Assembly (NCBI GenBank): GCA_021791845.1
Contig: JAJYVT010000011.1
Location: 1-57,331 of the forward strand
Source: Actinomycetes bacterium
GTDB taxonomy: Bacteria; Actinomycetota; Acidimicrobiia; Acidimicrobiales; RAAP-2
Length of the DNA stretch: 57,331 bases
Reading direction: 5' to 3'
Shown: positions 1 through 9,052 of the stretch, piece after piece
Position numbering within the stretch: the stretch's first letter is position 1
Layout: the number at the start of each line of letters is the position of its first letter
Position numbers and translations under genes: made by a program
Notes under the pieces: model-generated
The model's database searches: none
Told to the model about the DNA's origin: nothing
The model's input: the letters and a program-made list of their open reading frames with translations, nothing else

Positions 1-127
1 GGCTGAAGCCGAGCCCCGTCCGGGCCGTGCCGGCCAGGCTCTCGGCCCAACGGAGCAGGGTGCGCATGGGCACCGACCGGTCCACGGACCGACGCTACTC
101 GCCGGCGAACCCGGGCACGGGCGCTCC

Positions 128-174
128 GGGGTGCACCAGCCGGGGGTTGCAGAAGCTGGGGTGCACCAGCCGGG
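128..174. repeat. 17-bp direct repeat, two copies
   Basis: The same 17 bases (gggtgcaccagccgggg) occur at 128-144 and 158-174, 30 bases apart, just upstream of the first small gene. The rest of 1-200 shows no convincing gene or RNA. The repeat may be a leftover of local duplication or a binding site; nothing in the sequence decides. Confidence 0.7.
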
Positions 175-200
175 GAGCGACGAGCGGCAACAATGGTCGG

Positions 201-386
201 GTGTCCGTCAACCCCGACTGCCGCCATTACGTGATGCAGACGACCCGCGCCGGGGAGAAGGTGGAGCGGTGCAAGATCGGTGCCAACGAGCCGCTGCCCT
301 TCGCCTGCCCCGATGGCTGCGTCTTCTTCGAGGCCCGGCGGGTCTCGCAGGCGGGTTGGCAGGTCCCCCGCTCCGACCGGCGCTGA
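201..386 (+). CDS. Small four-cysteine conserved-looking protein (61 aa)
   Basis: I do not know its function. The 61-residue product has four cysteines: one near residue 6 (before RHYVMQT), one near residue 22 (in RCKIG), and a CPDGC pair near residues 33-37 followed by VFFEARR. This spacing could bind a metal such as zinc, but that is inference. GTG at 201 is chosen because the reading frame upstream is Arg/Gly-rich shadow sequence, and because an AACAAT hexamer ends 6 bases before the GTG, like other apparent leaderless starts here. The stop codon directly abuts the end of convergent larE, with no spacer. Confidence 0.6.
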   Translation: MSVNPDCRHYVMQTTRAGEKVERCKIGANEPLPFACPDGCVFFEARRVSQAGWQVPRSDRR

Positions 387-1202
387 TCATCCCCTGGGCG
401 GATCGCCCAGCACCCGGTTGAGGCTCCCCGAGCGGAAGCCCTCCAGGTCCAGCGCCACGTAGGCGTACCCGGCCGCCTTCACCGCCGCCACCACCCGGTC
501 GCGCAGCTCGAGGGCCTGGCCCAGCTCGTCCTGGCCCACCTCCACACGCGCCACCGTGCCGTGGTGGCGCACCCGGACGTCCCGGAAGCCGAGCGACCGC
601 AGGGCGGACTCGCCCACCGCCACCGACCGCAGCGTGGGAGCGGTGACCGGCGTGCCGTAGGGGAGGCGCGAGGCCAGGCACGCTCCGGCCGGCCGGTCCC
701 AGGTCCGGAGCCCCATGCGGCGCGACGCCGCCCGCACGTCTCCCTTGGACAGACCGGCGTCCACGAGCGGGAAGCGCGCCCCGCCGGCCGCCGCGGCGGC
801 CTGCCCGGGGCGGTAGTCGCCGAGGTCGTCGGTGTTGACGCCGAGCACCACGGTGGCCGAGCGGGCCTCGGCGATGGGACCGAGCGCCGCCATGAGCGCG
901 TCCTTGCACCGGGCGCAGCGGTCCGGCCCGTTGGCCACGTACGCCGGGTCCTCCATCTCCGTGGTCGTCACCGCCGTCCAGGCGAGCCCCCACTCGCCGG
1001 CCAGGGACCGGCAGTGGGCCTCCTCCTCGGGCGCCAGCGATGGGGAGACCGCCGTGACGCACAGGGCGCGCTCGGGTCCCAGCGTGCGATGGGCGACGCT
1101 GGCCAGGAAGGCGGAGTCGGCGCCGCCGCTGAAGGCGACGACCACGTTCCCCAGCTCGCCGAGCACCTCCCGCAGGCGGTCCAGGCCAGGGTCCAGGCTC
1201 AC
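387..1202 (-). CDS. larE: ATP-dependent sacrificial sulfur transferase LarE
   Basis: LarE activates the nicotinic acid adenine dinucleotide-derived pyridinium dicarboxylate by adenylation and donates sulfur during synthesis of the nickel-pincer nucleotide cofactor of lactate racemase-type enzymes. The 271-residue protein carries the PP-loop SGGADS near residue 25, a CARCK motif in the middle and the PAGACLASR segment whose Cys matches the sulfur-donating Cys of the family. GTG at 1202 overlaps the TGA of upstream chdC by 4 bases (GTGA), indicating translational coupling. LarB and LarC, its usual partners, are not in this window, so the in vivo role here is uncertain; the PP-loop family assignment is firm. 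Confidence 0.85.
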   Translation of the reverse strand: MSLDPGLDRLREVLGELGNVVVAFSGGADSAFLASVAHRTLGPERALCVTAVSPSLAPEEEAHCRSLAGEWGLAWTAVTTTEMEDPAYVANGPDRCARCKDALMAALGPIAEARSATVVLGVNTDDLGDYRPGQAAAAAGGARFPLVDAGLSKGDVRAASRRMGLRTWDRPAGACLASRLPYGTPVTAPTLRSVAVGESALRSLGFRDVRVRHHGTVARVEVGQDELGQALELRDRVVAAVKAAGYAYVALDLEGFRSGSLNRVLGDPPRG

Positions 1203-1900
1203 CGGAGCGGGACGGCGGCGGCCAGCGCCTCGGCCAGGTCGGCCACGACGCCGGTGAAGAACGGCCCGAACTCGGCGTAGTGGGCGGAGGCGGGGTCGAA
1301 GCGCATCTGGTAGACGCACTCCTTCAGGTCGTCGGGCGTGACGGCAAAGAGGGTGACGCCCCACTCGAAGTCGTCGAGCCCGGTCGACCCGGTCACCACC
1401 TGGAGCACCCGCCCGTGGAACAGGCGGCCCACCTTGCCGTGGCCCATCATGAGGTCGCGCCGGGCGTCGAAGTCCAGGGCGTACCAGTTGTGCTCCTCGC
1501 CCCGACGCTTGGACATCGGGTAGAAGCAGAAGGCCCGCTTCCCCTCGGGCGGCAGCTGGGGGTACAGGCGGGCCTGCTTCATCGCTTCGGGCACGCCGGC
1601 GGCGTACTCCGACACCTCGGTCAGCGACACGTACGACGACACGACCTCCAGGCCGGCCGCCACCACCGCCGACTGGAACGCCCGCAACCGGGAGAGGTCG
1701 GGGCCGAGCACCATGAATGCGACGTCGGCCTTGTGGCCCAGGACGGCGGCCGTCACCACCTGGTCCCCGGACTTGCGGGCCGCCTCCTCGGCCTCGAGCA
1801 CGGCCGCCCTGTCCACCGGGCCGGCCGCCCGGCAGAAGAGGTGCACCACCCCGAGCCCGGTCGCCGGCGACAGCGGCTCGAGCACTGCCCCGTCGTCCAT
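1199..1900 (-). CDS. chdC: Coproheme decarboxylase (HemQ/ChdC), chlorite dismutase family
   Basis: The 233-residue protein belongs to the chlorite dismutase-like family and should decarboxylate coproheme III to heme b with peroxide, the last step of the coproporphyrin-dependent heme route in actinobacteria. Visible features are the YPMSKRRGEEHNWYAL stretch, with the Tyr of the YP motif at the expected catalytic position, MMGHGKVGR containing the proximal heme His, and GLDDFEWGVTLF near the C-terminus. Start ATG at 1900 is chosen because a TAAGCT hexamer lies 7 bases upstream (leaderless pattern) and the longer frame upstream is low-complexity. It overlaps larE by 4 bases; no other heme gene is nearby, which is unusual. 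Confidence 0.88.
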   Translation of the reverse strand: MDDGAVLEPLSPATGLGVVHLFCRAAGPVDRAAVLEAEEAARKSGDQVVTAAVLGHKADVAFMVLGPDLSRLRAFQSAVVAAGLEVVSSYVSLTEVSEYAAGVPEAMKQARLYPQLPPEGKRAFCFYPMSKRRGEEHNWYALDFDARRDLMMGHGKVGRLFHGRVLQVVTGSTGLDDFEWGVTLFAVTPDDLKECVYQMRFDPASAHYAEFGPFFTGVVADLAEALAAAVPLR

Positions 1901-1907
1901 CCCTCGA

Positions 1908-1913
1908 AGCTTA
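1908..1913 (-). promoter_or_regulatory. -10 element of chdC-larE (leaderless start)
   Basis: TAAGCT on the minus strand lies 7 bases before the chdC ATG and there is no Shine-Dalgarno sequence, so transcription probably starts at the start codon. Inferred from position and similarity to other promoters in this window. Confidence 0.5.
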
Positions 1914-1997
1914 GGGACCCGGGCGCACCCCGTCGGTCCGCCCCTGTCCCGCGCCCCCGTCCCCCCGCCGCACGTCCCGCCCGTGCGCCGGCGCGCC

Positions 1998-2025
1998 GCA
2001 GGGGCACCCCGGAGGGTGCCCCTGC
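1998..2025 (-). terminator. Hairpin between groEL and chdC
   Basis: A perfect 12-bp stem (gcaggggcaccc / gggtgcccctgc) with a 4-base loop lies 44 bases past the groEL stop. There is no T-run, so it is an intrinsic-terminator-like or 3'-end stabilising hairpin rather than a canonical terminator. Confidence 0.6.
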
Positions 2026-2069
2026 CTGCGCGTGCCACCTTGCGGCCGGGTGTCCCCCGGCCGGGTCGA

Positions 2070-3786
<1,717 letters not shown>

Positions 3787-3812
3787 CAGCAAAGCACGCG
3801 ACCCGCCCTGCG

Positions 3813-4088
3813 TCAACCGCAGCCGCCGGCCACCGCGGGCACCACCGAGATCGTCTGCCCCTCGGCCACCGGCGTGGCGAGGCCGTCGAGGAACCGGATG
3901 TCCTCCTCGGCCACGAAGACGTTCACGAAGCGGCGGAGCCCGCCCTCGGAGTCGAAGATCCGCTCGGCCAGCCCGGGATGGCGGGCGTCGAGCGCCCGCA
4001 GCGCCTCCCCGACCGTGGCGCCCTCGACCGGGACCTCGCCCGCCCCGCCCGTGAGCGACCGGAGCTGCGTGGGCACGCGCACGGTCAC
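3813..4088 (-). CDS. MoaD/ThiS-family sulfur carrier protein, CysO-like
   Basis: The 91-residue protein resembles mycobacterial CysO, a ubiquitin-fold carrier that holds sulfur as a C-terminal Gly-Gly thiocarboxylate for cysteine synthesis. Shared features are TGGAGEVPV near the N-terminus, RFVNVFVAEEDIRFLDGLAT in the middle and the end SVVPAVAGG. Unlike CysO it does not end at Gly-Gly: Cys-Gly follows, so the tail is GGCG and the last two residues would have to be removed before activation, as in carriers processed by JAMM-type proteases. The GTG start overlaps the TGA of threonine synthase by 4 bases, so the two are coupled. It ends just before the groEL CIRCE site. A role in methionine or thiamin sulfur transfer is equally possible. 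Confidence 0.85.
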   Translation of the reverse strand: MTVRVPTQLRSLTGGAGEVPVEGATVGEALRALDARHPGLAERIFDSEGGLRRFVNVFVAEEDIRFLDGLATPVAEGQTISVVPAVAGGCG

Positions 4089-5323
4089 CGCCACGGGTCG
4101 TCCACCACCTCGTCGAAGGCGGCCAGCGTGGGGGCGATGGTGGCCCCCGGGCCCACCGAGCCGGCCAGCGCCTCCACCGTCTTCAGGCCGTGGCCCGTCA
4201 CGATGGCCACCACCCGCTCGTCGGGGCGCACGACCCCCGACGCCGCCAGCTTGGCCAGCGTGGCGATGGTCACGCCCCCCGCCGTCTCGGCGAAGATCCC
4301 CTCGGTGCGGGCCAGGAGCCCGATGGCGTCGAGGATCTCGGCGTCGGTCACCGCCGCCAGCGCCCCGCCCGAGCGCCGGACGGCCTCCAGCGCGTACCAC
4401 CCGTCGGCCGGGTTCCCGATCGAGAGGGAGCGGGCGACCGTGGAGGGCCGGACGGGGCGGATGGCATCAGACCCCTCGGCGAACGCCGTGGCCACCGGCG
4501 AGCAGCCGGCGGCCTGGGCTCCCGAGATCCGCACCTCGGGCACCTCGTCCAGGAGCCCCACGGTGCCGAGCTCCGTGAAGCCCTTGGCCACCTTGGTCAG
4601 CTGGCTCCCCGACGCCACCGGCACCACCACGTGGTCGGGCGCCTGCCAGCCGAGCTGCTCGGCGATCTCGAAGGCCAGCGTCTTCGACCCCTCGGCGTAG
4701 TAGGCCCGCAGGTTGACGTTGGCGAAGGCCCAGGCCGGGTGCTCGCTCGCCAGCTCGGCGCACAGGCGGTTGACGTCGTCGTAGGTGCCGTCGACCGCCA
4801 CCACCGTCCCGCCGTACACGGCGGTCATGGCGATCTTGGCCCGCTCCAGGTCCTTGGGGATGAGGACCACCGAGGCCATCCCCGCCCGGGCGGCGTGGGC
4901 GGCCACGGAGTTGGCCAGGTTGCCCGTGGACGCGCAGGCCGCCACCTTGAACCCGAGCTCCCGGGCCTTGGTCAGGGCGACCGACACCACCCGGTCCTTG
5001 AAGGAGCCGGTCGGGTTGGCCGTGTCGTCCTTGATCCACAGCTCGCCCAGCCCGAGGGCGGCGGCCAGCCGGTCCGCCCGCACCAGCGGCGTGCACCCGG
5101 CCCCCAGCTCGACCGGGGCGGTGTGGGCCGCCGGCAGCAGGTGGCGGTAGCGCCAGATGGTCCGGGGCCCGGCGGCGACCGACTCCCGGCTGACGGCGGC
5201 GGCGACGGCCTCGTAGTCGTAGGCCACCTCGAGCGGTCCGAAGCACCAGTCGCACACGTGGAGCGCCTCGGTGGGGAACGAACGACCACACTCACGACAG
5301 CGCAGTCCGACGACGCAATTCAC
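4085..5323 (-). CDS. thrC: Threonine synthase (PLP-dependent)
   Basis: The 412-residue enzyme should convert O-phosphohomoserine to threonine. The N-terminus carries two Cys pairs (CRECGRSF and CDWCFG) resembling a small zinc ribbon, found in a subset of threonine synthases. PLP is expected on the Lys of NPTGSFKDR near residue 110; ASTGNLANS is the phosphate-binding loop region, and ETAGG is near the C-terminus. GTG at 5323 is chosen because a strong GAGGAGG site precedes it and the upstream frame is low-complexity. It is translationally coupled to the CysO-like gene, suggesting sulfur flow linked to homoserine or threonine metabolism (inference). Confidence 0.92.
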   Translation of the reverse strand: MNCVVGLRCRECGRSFPTEALHVCDWCFGPLEVAYDYEAVAAAVSRESVAAGPRTIWRYRHLLPAAHTAPVELGAGCTPLVRADRLAAALGLGELWIKDDTANPTGSFKDRVVSVALTKARELGFKVAACASTGNLANSVAAHAARAGMASVVLIPKDLERAKIAMTAVYGGTVVAVDGTYDDVNRLCAELASEHPAWAFANVNLRAYYAEGSKTLAFEIAEQLGWQAPDHVVVPVASGSQLTKVAKGFTELGTVGLLDEVPEVRISGAQAAGCSPVATAFAEGSDAIRPVRPSTVARSLSIGNPADGWYALEAVRRSGGALAAVTDAEILDAIGLLARTEGIFAETAGGVTIATLAKLAASGVVRPDERVVAIVTGHGLKTVEALAGSVGPGATIAPTLAAFDEVVDDPWR

Positions 5324-5513
5324 AGCGGCCTCCTCATCGGTCGGGCATTGGCACCTGGTGTCACACCACTGGTTGCCGCGGCGTCGCAGGGCCCGTCCCT
5401 CAGCCGCTCTGGATGATCCGTCCATGGTGGCCGACGGCGCCGCGGGGGCGCAAGTCGGGGTGCGACCACGCGTTGCGGCACGCGGCGTCCCGGCCATGGG
5501 CCAAGATCGTGGC

Positions 5514-6317
5514 GTGGTGCGGACCTACGGGCGGGGTCACTTCGCGCTGGAACGCGTGCTGGCGGCCAAGCGCGGCCGGACGGTGACGGTGTGCATCCCC
5601 GCCCACGAGGAGCAGGCGACGGTGGGCGGGGTGGTCCGGGCCGTCGCCGGGCCCCACCTGGCCCCCGGGGGCTCGGGCCTGGTCGACGAGGTGCTGGTGG
5701 TGGACGACGGCTCTCGCGACGCCACGGCCGCCGCCGCCGCCGGCGCCGGCGCCCGCGTGGCTCGCCACGCCCGGCGCCAGGGCAAGGGCGGCGCCATGGC
5801 CACCGGCCTCGAGCAGGCGGCCGGGGACGTGCTCGTGTTCCTGGACGCCGACGTGGAGAACACGGCGCCCGAGTTCGTCACCAGCCTCCTCGGCCCGGTG
5901 CTGTGCGACGACGCGGCCCTGGTGAAGGGGTACTACGCCCGGCCGCTGGCCGGGGCCACCACCGGGGGCGGCCGGGTGACCGAGCTCATGGCCCGCCCCG
6001 TGCTCGAGGTGCTCTTCCCCGAGCTGGCCGAGGTGCGCCAGCCCCTGGCAGGTGAGACCGCCGCCCCCCGCTGGGTGCTCGAGAAGGTGGGGCTCGCCCC
6101 GGGCTACGGCGTGGAGATGGCGCTGCTCATCGACGTGGCCACCCGGCTCGGCACCGGCTCCCTGGCCCAGGTCGACCTGGGCACCCGGGTCCACCGGAAC
6201 CGGACGTTGGACCAGCTCCGGCCCCAGGCGGTCGAGGTCCTCCGGGCGGCGCTGGAGCGGGCGGCGGCGGCCGGGCCGCAGCCGGCGGCGGAGGGCGGTC
6301 CGGGCCGCGGCCGGTAG
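5514..6317 (+). CDS. gpgS: Glucosyl-3-phosphoglycerate synthase
   Basis: A GT81-type glycosyltransferase of 267 residues that transfers glucose from an NDP-sugar to 3-phosphoglycerate, the first step to glucosylglycerate and, in mycobacteria, methylglucose lipopolysaccharide. Motifs seen: VCIPAHEEQATVGGVV, VVDDGSRDAT, the DxD-like LDADVEN, GGGRVTELMARPVL, QPLAGE, APGYGVEMALLID and GTRVHRNRTLDQL, all matching mycobacterial GpgS. Start: GTG at 5514 has CAAGAT 6 bases upstream; ATG at 5496 and GTG at 5517 are alternatives. It is followed 22 bases later by otsA, so the pair probably makes compatible solutes. The GpgP phosphatase partner is not in the window. Confidence 0.9.
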   Translation: MVRTYGRGHFALERVLAAKRGRTVTVCIPAHEEQATVGGVVRAVAGPHLAPGGSGLVDEVLVVDDGSRDATAAAAAGAGARVARHARRQGKGGAMATGLEQAAGDVLVFLDADVENTAPEFVTSLLGPVLCDDAALVKGYYARPLAGATTGGGRVTELMARPVLEVLFPELAEVRQPLAGETAAPRWVLEKVGLAPGYGVEMALLIDVATRLGTGSLAQVDLGTRVHRNRTLDQLRPQAVEVLRAALERAAAAGPQPAAEGGPGRGR

Positions 6318-6325
6318 GCACCCGG

Positions 6326-6331
6326 TAGCGT
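6326..6331 (+). promoter_or_regulatory. -10 element of otsA (leaderless start)
   Basis: TAGCGT lies 8 bases before the otsA ATG with no ribosome-binding site between. It overlaps the gpgS-otsA gap, so otsA may have its own promoter besides read-through. Confidence 0.45.
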
Positions 6332-6339
6332 CGTCCGCC

Positions 6340-7815
6340 ATGGACGCCACGGACGCCCCGGACGCCACGGACGCCCCGGACGCCACGGAGGCCGCACGGG
6401 ACGTGGTCGTCGTGTCCAACCGGGGTCCGCTGTCCTTCCGCACGGGGAAGGACGGCCGGCCCGAGCGTGCCGGGACCGGTGGCGGGCTGGCGGCGACCCT
6501 GCACCCGCTGCTGGCCGGGTCCGGCGCCACCTGGGTGGCCGCCGCCATGAGCGACGCCGACCGGCGGGCCGGCGCGGCCGGGCTCATGGCCGAGGAGGGG
6601 CTGCGGATCGTCACCGTCGAGCCCGATGCCGCCGTCTACCGCATGGCCTACGACGTGGTGGCCAACGCCACCTTGTGGTTCTGCCACCACCACCTCTTCG
6701 ACCTGCCCCGCCGGCCCCGCATCGACCGGCGGTGGTTCGAGGCCTGGGACGCCTACCGCGAGCTCAACCACCAGTTCGCCGAGGCGGTGGCCGGGTGCGC
6801 CCCGCCGGGGGCCCGGGTGCTGGTGCAGGACTACCACCTCTCGCTCCTCGGCCCGATGCTGGCGGCGGCCCGGCCGGACCTGCGCACCCTGCACTTCTCC
6901 CACACCCCCTTCGCCGACCCCGGCATGCTGCGGGCCCTGCCCACCGCCGCCGCCGGCGAGCTACTGGCGGGCATGGCCGGTTTCGGGGCGTGCGGGTTCC
7001 ACACGGCCCGCTGGGAGCGCAGCTTCCGGGCCGCCTTCGAGGACGGAGCGCTCGCCGGCGCGGCCCGGGCGGCGGGGGCGGCGGGGCCGCCGGACACCTT
7101 TGTCGCCGGGCTGGGCCCGCATCCCGACGCCATGGCGGCCGAGGCCGAGTCGCCGGCGGTGGCCGAGAGCCGGGCCCGGCTCCTCGCCCTCACCGGCGGC
7201 CGCCGCCTGATCGTGCGCGTCGACCGGATCGAGCTGTCCAAGAACATCCTGCGCGGCCTGTGGGCCTTCGACGAGCTGCTGGCGACCCGGCCGCACTGGC
7301 GGGAGCAGGTGGTGCTCGTCGCCCTCGCCTACCCCTCGCGCGAGGGCCTGGCCGACTACCTGGCCTACCGCAGCGAGATCGAGCACACCGCCGCCCAGAT
7401 CAACGAGACCTGGGCGACCGGGGGGTGGACCCCGGTGCTCCTCGGCGTGGCCGACGACCGGGCGCGGTCCATGGCCGCCCTCAGCGCCTACGACGTGCTC
7501 CTCGTGAACCCCGTGCGCGACGGCATGAACCTGGTGGTGAAGGAGGGGCCGCTCGTCAACCGGACCGACGGGGCCGTCGTCCTCTCCCGCGAGGCAGGCG
7601 CCTTCGACGAGCTGGCCGACCACGTGCTCGGGGTCAACCCCTTCGACGTGCGCGAGACGGCCGACGCCCTCGACCGGGCGCTGGCGATGGAGCCGGACGA
7701 GCGGTCGCGCCGGGCCGGGGCGATCCGGGCGGCGGTCCGGGCCTCCACCGCCGCCGGCTGGCTGGAGCGCCAGCTGGAGGTGGCCGCCGCCCTCTCCCCG
7801 GCCCCCGGCCGATAG
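6340..7815 (+). CDS. otsA: Trehalose-6-phosphate synthase (GT20)
   Basis: The 491-residue protein joins a nucleotide-sugar glucose to glucose-6-phosphate; OtsB (encoded further along on the minus strand) then releases trehalose. Family motifs include VVVSNRGPLSF at the N-terminus, the GGGLAATL loop, QDYHLSLLG, HTPFADP, RVDRIELSKNI, NPVRDGMNLV and the LSREAGAFDEL nucleotide-sugar site. Length is normal for OtsA. The first 18 residues are a DATDAP repeat encoded by 18-bp tandem repeats at 6343-6390, absent from the family and probably disordered. ATG at 6340 is supported by the promoter just upstream; the first conserved residues begin about 20 residues later. Confidence 0.94.
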   Translation: MDATDAPDATDAPDATEAARDVVVVSNRGPLSFRTGKDGRPERAGTGGGLAATLHPLLAGSGATWVAAAMSDADRRAGAAGLMAEEGLRIVTVEPDAAVYRMAYDVVANATLWFCHHHLFDLPRRPRIDRRWFEAWDAYRELNHQFAEAVAGCAPPGARVLVQDYHLSLLGPMLAAARPDLRTLHFSHTPFADPGMLRALPTAAAGELLAGMAGFGACGFHTARWERSFRAAFEDGALAGAARAAGAAGPPDTFVAGLGPHPDAMAAEAESPAVAESRARLLALTGGRRLIVRVDRIELSKNILRGLWAFDELLATRPHWREQVVLVALAYPSREGLADYLAYRSEIEHTAAQINETWATGGWTPVLLGVADDRARSMAALSAYDVLLVNPVRDGMNLVVKEGPLVNRTDGAVVLSREAGAFDELADHVLGVNPFDVRETADALDRALAMEPDERSRRAGAIRAAVRASTAAGWLERQLEVAAALSPAPGR

Positions 7816-7824
7816 GGCGGGCCG

Positions 7825-7888
7825 GCCGGGTCAGGCGCCGGCCGGGTCAGGCGCCGGCCGGGTCAGGCGCCGGCCGGGTCAGCCGCCG
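7825..7888. repeat. Four tandem 16-bp repeats
   Basis: Four adjacent copies of gccgggtcaggcgccg, the last with one mismatch, fill most of the gap between the convergent ends of otsA and the cystathionine gamma-synthase/lyase gene. Each copy contains TGA read from the minus strand. It could act as a weak bidirectional terminator or be a simple slippage product. Confidence 0.9.
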
Positions 7889-7910
7889 GCCGCCGCTCCC
7901 CTCACGCCCC

Positions 7911-9050
7911 TCAGCCGGCGGCGTCGAGCGCCTGGGCCAGGTCGGCCAGGAGGTCGTCCACTGTCTCCAGCCCCACCGACAGGCGGAGCAGGCTCGGGTC
8001 GACGGCCAGCTCGGACCCGGCCACCGAGGCGTGCGTCATGCGGTGGGGGTGCTCGATCAGCGACTCCACCGCGCCCAGCGACTCGGCCAGGGTGAACAGC
8101 CTCGTGGCCCCGGCCACCGCCAGCGCCGCCTGCTCGCCGTTGCGCACGGTGAACGACACCATGCCACCGAAGTCGCGCATCTGCGCCGCCGCCACGGCAT
8201 GGCCGGGATGGCCCGGCAGCCCGGGGTAGTGCACGGCGGCGACGGCGGGGTGCTCGGTCAGCATGGCCGCCACCCGCGCCGCGTTGGCGCACTGGCGCTC
8301 CATCCGCACCGCCAGCGTCTTCACCCCGCGCAGCACGAGGTAGCAGTCGAAGGGGCCCGGCACCGCCCCCACTGCGTTCTGGAGGCCGGCGATGCGCTCG
8401 CCGACCGAGCGGTCGTTGGTGGCGACAAAGCCGCCGACCACGTCGCTGTGGCCCCCCAGGTACTTGGTGGTGGAGTGCACGACCACGTCGGCGCCCAGCG
8501 AGAGCGGCTGCTGGAGGTAGGGGGTGGCGAAGGTGTTGTCGACCACCAGCCGGCCCCCGCGGCGGTGGGCCACCTCGGCCAGGGTGGCGATGTCGGCGAT
8601 CCGCATGAGGGGGTTGGAGGGCGTCTCCACCCACACCAGCCGGGTCTGGGGCTGCCATGCCGCCTCCACCGCGCCGGGGTCGTCGAGCCGGACCGGGGTG
8701 AAGCGGATGCCGACCCTGGCGTGCACCTGGGCCAGGAGCCGGTGCGTCCCGCCGTAGACGTTGTCGCCCACGATCACGTGGTCCCCCGGGTCCAGCAGGC
8801 GCAGGGTGGCGTCCTCGGCGGCCAGGCCGCTGGCGAAGGCGCTGCCGTGGGCCGCCCCCTCCAGGGCGGCGACGCAGGCCTCGAGGGCGTGGCGGGTGGG
8901 GTTCCCCGAGCGGCTGTACTCGTAGCCCTGGTGCTCGCCCACCGCCGACTGGGCGAAGGTCGACGCCAGGTGGATGGCGGGCACCACCGCACCGGTGGCC
9001 GGGTCCGGGGGCTGCCCGGCGTGCACGGCCAGGGTCTCGAAGCCGGGCAC
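7911..9050 (-). CDS. Cystathionine gamma-synthase/gamma-lyase (PLP)
   Basis: The 379-residue Cys/Met-metabolism PLP enzyme has the internal aldimine Lys in VVHSTTKYLGGHSD, plus YEYSRSGNPTR near residue 52, GDNVYGGTHRL and ETPSNPLMRI. GTG at 9050 follows the stop of cystathionine beta-synthase by two bases, so the two are one unit. Next to a cystathionine beta-synthase the most economical role is gamma-lyase in reverse transsulfuration (homocysteine to cysteine), but the family also makes cystathionine from acylated homoserine (MetB) and sequence alone does not separate these. Transcription probably reads through from cbs. Confidence 0.9.
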   Translation of the reverse strand: MPGFETLAVHAGQPPDPATGAVVPAIHLASTFAQSAVGEHQGYEYSRSGNPTRHALEACVAALEGAAHGSAFASGLAAEDATLRLLDPGDHVIVGDNVYGGTHRLLAQVHARVGIRFTPVRLDDPGAVEAAWQPQTRLVWVETPSNPLMRIADIATLAEVAHRRGGRLVVDNTFATPYLQQPLSLGADVVVHSTTKYLGGHSDVVGGFVATNDRSVGERIAGLQNAVGAVPGPFDCYLVLRGVKTLAVRMERQCANAARVAAMLTEHPAVAAVHYPGLPGHPGHAVAAAQMRDFGGMVSFTVRNGEQAALAVAGATRLFTLAESLGAVESLIEHPHRMTHASVAGSELAVDPSLLRLSVGLETVDDLLADLAQALDAAG

Positions 9051-9052
9051 GG

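Noticed and set aside
128-174. Direct repeats as attachment sites of an integrated element
   Set aside because: They are only 30 bases apart with no integrase or tRNA gene nearby.
7825-7888. Possible CRISPR array
   Set aside because: The copies are 16 bases and directly adjacent with no spacers, so this is a simple tandem repeat.
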